Assembly (NCBI RefSeq): GCF_900115815.1
Contig: NZ_FOXV01000013.1
Span: forward strand, 33,235 to 97,234
Source: Roseivivax halotolerans
GTDB lineage: Bacteria > Pseudomonadota > Alphaproteobacteria > Rhodobacterales > Rhodobacteraceae
DNA: 64,000 nt
Direction of reading: 5' to 3'
Shown: positions 62,427 to 64,000 of the stretch, piece by piece
How positions within the stretch are numbered: the stretch's first letter is position 1
How the letters are laid out: each line of letters begins with the position of its first letter
Made by a program: the position numbers and the translations under genes
Notes under the pieces: generated by a model
Databases searched by the model: none
Seen by the model: only the letters and a program-made list of their open reading frames with translations
Told to the model about the DNA's origin: nothing

Positions 62427-63227
62427 ATGCCACAGGCAGACCTCAGCAGCGAGATCGGTACCGCTCTTCCCTATCTGCGCCGGTATGCACGCGCTCTTAC
62501 GGGGTCGCAGACATCCGGCGACAAATATGCCGCCGCGACCCTCGAGGCCGTTCTCGCAGACCGCGAGATGATTGCAAACGCGTCATCGGCCAAGGTCGGT
62601 CTTTTCGGAATGTTTCATGGTATCTGGGTGACAACAGGCGCGCCGGTCACCGAAGAGGACGAGGGCCCGCTAAAGGCCGCGCAAGGCCATTTGTCGCGTC
62701 TGACGACCAACAGCCGCGAGGCGCTGCTCCTGCATACGATCGAGGAGTTCCCGGTCTCGCAGGTGGCTGAGGTGATGAACATCTCTGCCGAAGAAGCGGA
62801 AACGCTCATCGAAACGGCGCGACAGGAAATGGCAGACGGCATGTCGGGCCGGGTCCTCATCATCGAGGACGAGGCGATCATCGCGATGGACCTCGAAAGC
62901 ATCGTCGCCGATCTCGGCCACCGCGTGACCGGCGTCGCCCGCACCCGGGACGGTGCGCGTCAGCTCGGCTCGAAGGAGACGCCGGATCTCATCCTCGCCG
63001 ACATCCAGCTTGCCGACAATTCCTCCGGCGTCGATGCGGTGAATGACCTTCTGAAGGATCTTGGTGAGCGGCCGGTGATCTTCATCACGGCCTTCCCCGA
63101 GCGCCTCTTGACGGGCGACAAACCGGAGCCGGCGTTTCTGATCTCCAAGCCCTATTCCGAAGAGCAGGTCCGTTCCGCGATCAGCCAAGCCATGTTCTTC
63201 TCCTCGACGGAGACGCTGCGGGCCTGA
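62427..63227 (+). CDS. phyR: Anti-anti-sigma response regulator PhyR
   Basis: 266-aa PhyR. The N-terminal ~135 residues mimic an ECF sigma factor (sigma-2-like IGTALPYLRRYARALTGSQT; sigma-4-like SREALLLHTIEEFPVSQVAE), and the C-terminal receiver has the acidic pair at RVLIIEDEA, phospho-Asp192 in LILADIQLADNSSG and Lys in ISKPYSEEQV. When phosphorylated it binds NepR and frees EcfG. Divergent from nepR, with its own EcfG-type promoter and a strong terminator. Confidence 0.96.
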   Translation: MPQADLSSEIGTALPYLRRYARALTGSQTSGDKYAAATLEAVLADREMIANASSAKVGLFGMFHGIWVTTGAPVTEEDEGPLKAAQGHLSRLTTNSREALLLHTIEEFPVSQVAEVMNISAEEAETLIETARQEMADGMSGRVLIIEDEAIIAMDLESIVADLGHRVTGVARTRDGARQLGSKETPDLILADIQLADNSSGVDAVNDLLKDLGERPVIFITAFPERLLTGDKPEPAFLISKPYSEEQVRSAISQAMFFSSTETLRA

Positions 63228-63249
63228 TGTAACGCCATCTGTTCAAGGA

Positions 63250-63282
63250 AGCGCCGGGGCATCGCTGTCCCGGCGCTTTTTC
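63250..63282 (+). terminator. Rho-independent terminator of phyR
   Basis: GCGCCGGG (63251-63258) pairs with CCCGGCGC (63269-63276), then TTTTT (63277-63281). It also lies just past the convergent DUF1328 gene. Confidence 0.9.
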
Positions 63283-63289
63283 GTGCGCG

Positions 63290-63454
63290 CTATACCTTGC
63301 GAACCACTCGCATGACGATGGCGGCGATGAACAGCACGAGGAAGATGAAGAACAGGATCTGAGCGATCCCGGCGGATGCCGATGCGATACCGCCAAAGCC
63401 GAAAACCGCGGCGATGATCGCTATGACGAGAAACGTAAGTGCCCAACCAAGCAT
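63290..63454 (-). CDS. DUF1328 family small membrane protein
   Basis: 54-aa protein [40 protein letters not shown], then [14 protein letters not shown]: two membrane helices joined by a Gly/Ala-Ser turn, the pattern of the DUF1328 (YtjA-like) family. AAGGA lies 5 bases before the ATG. It has a perfect EcfG-type promoter 72 bases upstream (63526-63551). Function unknown, but small hydrophobic proteins of this kind recur in general-stress regulons. Confidence 0.88.
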   Translation of the reverse strand: MLGWALTFLVIAIIAAVFGFGGIASASAGIAQILFFIFLVLFIAAIVMRVVRKV

Positions 63455-63525
63455 GATCGTCCTTTCCCCCGGGTTTCTCCCGGGACAAATGCACCGGCCG
63501 GAAGCGCCGGATATGGTGCATCTGA

Positions 63526-63551
63526 AACGCCTGTAAATGGCACTCGGTTCC
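63526..63551 (-). promoter_or_regulatory. EcfG-type promoter of the DUF1328 gene
   Basis: On the minus strand GGAAC (63551-63547), 17-base spacer, CGTT (63529-63526): a perfect match, 72 bases before the ATG at 63454. Confidence 0.75.
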
Positions 63552-63865
63552 CTTGCGTTAGATCGGACGCGTCAACCTGAAGAAGACGGCTCCGCACGTG
63601 GAGAGGAGGCAAGTCTTGCAATGACGTGATGGTCCGCTGTCTCGGCGAGCCACTGCGTCGCAGGCGCGTTGTGGCCGGACAGCGTGTATCTCTTGCGCCA
63701 ATCTGACAGCCGCTAACATCGCTGCGCTTGCGGTATTTACACGCAAAGAGTGAACTATGTTTACAACTACATTCGCTCTTGGAAAATATATTCACAAAAA
63801 CCTGTCGCGTTTTTAGGTACTTGTTTCCTTGTTTTCACAGCTGCCGTATCGTCAGGCGCAAATTC

Positions 63866-63897
63866 CATGGTCGCGACGGGGGAGTCGCATGACCATG
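63866..63897 (+). promoter_or_regulatory. Hairpin in the acs leader
   Basis: CATGGTC + GCGAC (63866-63877) pairs with GTCGC + GACCATG (63884-63888, 63891-63897), a 12-pair stem with a 2-base bulge, ending 9 bases before the AGGAGG ribosome site. Candidate leader structure or dyad operator. Confidence 0.45.
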
Positions 63898-63918
63898 CGA
63901 TGTTCAGGAGGAGGCGAT

Positions 63919-64000
63919 ATGAGTGATGTGAAGATCTACGCGCCGAGCGACGAGATGGTGGCGAAGGCGCATGTGGATGCGGCGCGGTACCAGGAGATGT
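63919..64000 (+). CDS. acs: Acetyl-CoA synthetase, N-terminal fragment (3' end outside window)
   Basis: The first 27 residues read MSDVKIYAPSDEMVAKAHVD then AARYQEM, matching the N-terminus of acetate-CoA ligase. The family makes acetyl-CoA from acetate, ATP and CoA. AGGAGG at 63907-63912 precedes the ATG at 63919. The rest of the gene is beyond the window, so the assignment rests on a short piece. Confidence 0.75.
   Translation, partial: MSDVKIYAPSDEMVAKAHVDAARYQEM

Larger units (their letters stand above)
63455..63918. other. Divergent regulatory region between the DUF1328 gene and acs
   Basis: 464 bases without a gene. The left part holds the EcfG-type promoter and a leader with CCCGGG...CCCGGG (63468-63484) and GCACC...GGTGC hairpins. 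The right part, upstream of acs, is AT-rich (about 63725-63840), includes TTGCG-N9-CGCAA near 63730 and a long hairpin at 63866-63897. Confidence 0.5.

Noticed and set aside
1..64000. CRISPR arrays, rRNA genes, prophage or integrative element beyond the single IS
   Set aside because: No regularly spaced repeats, no rRNA-like stretches, no phage or conjugation genes; the gene content is otherwise ordinary chromosomal.

Overview
The window is a high-GC stretch of an alphaproteobacterial chromosome. It most resembles the Rhodobacterales (Roseobacter/Rhodobacter group). Evidence for this is the soxBDAG sarcosine oxidase cluster, the NepR/EcfG/PhyR general stress system found only in Alphaproteobacteria, fused E1 alpha/beta dehydrogenases, DUF1007-NicO pairs and gene order. 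A glucosylglycerol-phosphate synthase operon suggests a saline habitat. No rRNA, tRNA or CRISPR array was seen. Coding density is high and most operons are translationally coupled by ATGA-type overlaps.

Layout. 1-4217: sarcosine oxidase soxB(partial)DAG. 4253-5801: superoxide dismutase sodB, then a 76-aa protein with a host-attachment-family protein; both units have a perfect EcfG-type promoter. 5892-8943: rarD, a LOG-family hydrolase overlapping it antiparallel, and a LysM envelope protein. 8947-13443: LysR regulator divergent from gcdH, then a fused E1 dehydrogenase. 13473-15008: an intact 1.54-kb insertion sequence with a 5-bp direct repeat. 15129-19131: a LuxR solo, tsf-rpsB and a HupE-like membrane protein. 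19268-22851: psuK-psuG, a DUF502 protein and a Na/Ca exchanger. 22844-23878: a patatin-like lipase with a PhaR-like operator upstream. 23951-30253: the phosphate operon pstSCAB-phoU-phoB with a run of Pho boxes upstream of pstS. 30406-36821: PAQR protein, phosphatase, then yicC-gmk-carbonic anhydrase-PLP lyase-phoR and a PAS protein. 36852-41599: galU, then gpsA-HAD phosphatase-ggpS, a probable glucosylglycerol operon. 41645-44682: class II DAHP synthase, GlxA-type regulator, GNAT. 44773-49984: a branched-chain-type ABC importer. 50065-54182: response regulator, frameshifted FIST sensor and hybrid kinase (NosP/NahK-like module). 54186-57550: small secreted protein, EnvZ-like kinase, DUF1007 and NicO metal transporter. 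57562-63551: the general stress response locus and satellites. 63919-64000: start of acetyl-CoA synthetase.

The most interesting region is 57.5-63.6 kb. The anti-sigma factor NepR, sigma factor EcfG and a HisKA_2 kinase form one minus-strand operon that continues, with 1- and 4-base overlaps, into an amidoligase and a class I glutamine-amidotransferase-like hydrolase. PhyR is divergent, and the two divergent promoters both match the EcfG consensus (GGAAC-N16/17-CGTT) and interleave. The same motif was found by eye upstream of sodB, the 76-aa/host-attachment pair, a 77-aa protein and a DUF1328 membrane protein. This gives a local candidate stress regulon and ties an uncharacterised amide-bond-making and amide-cleaving enzyme pair to the general stress response.
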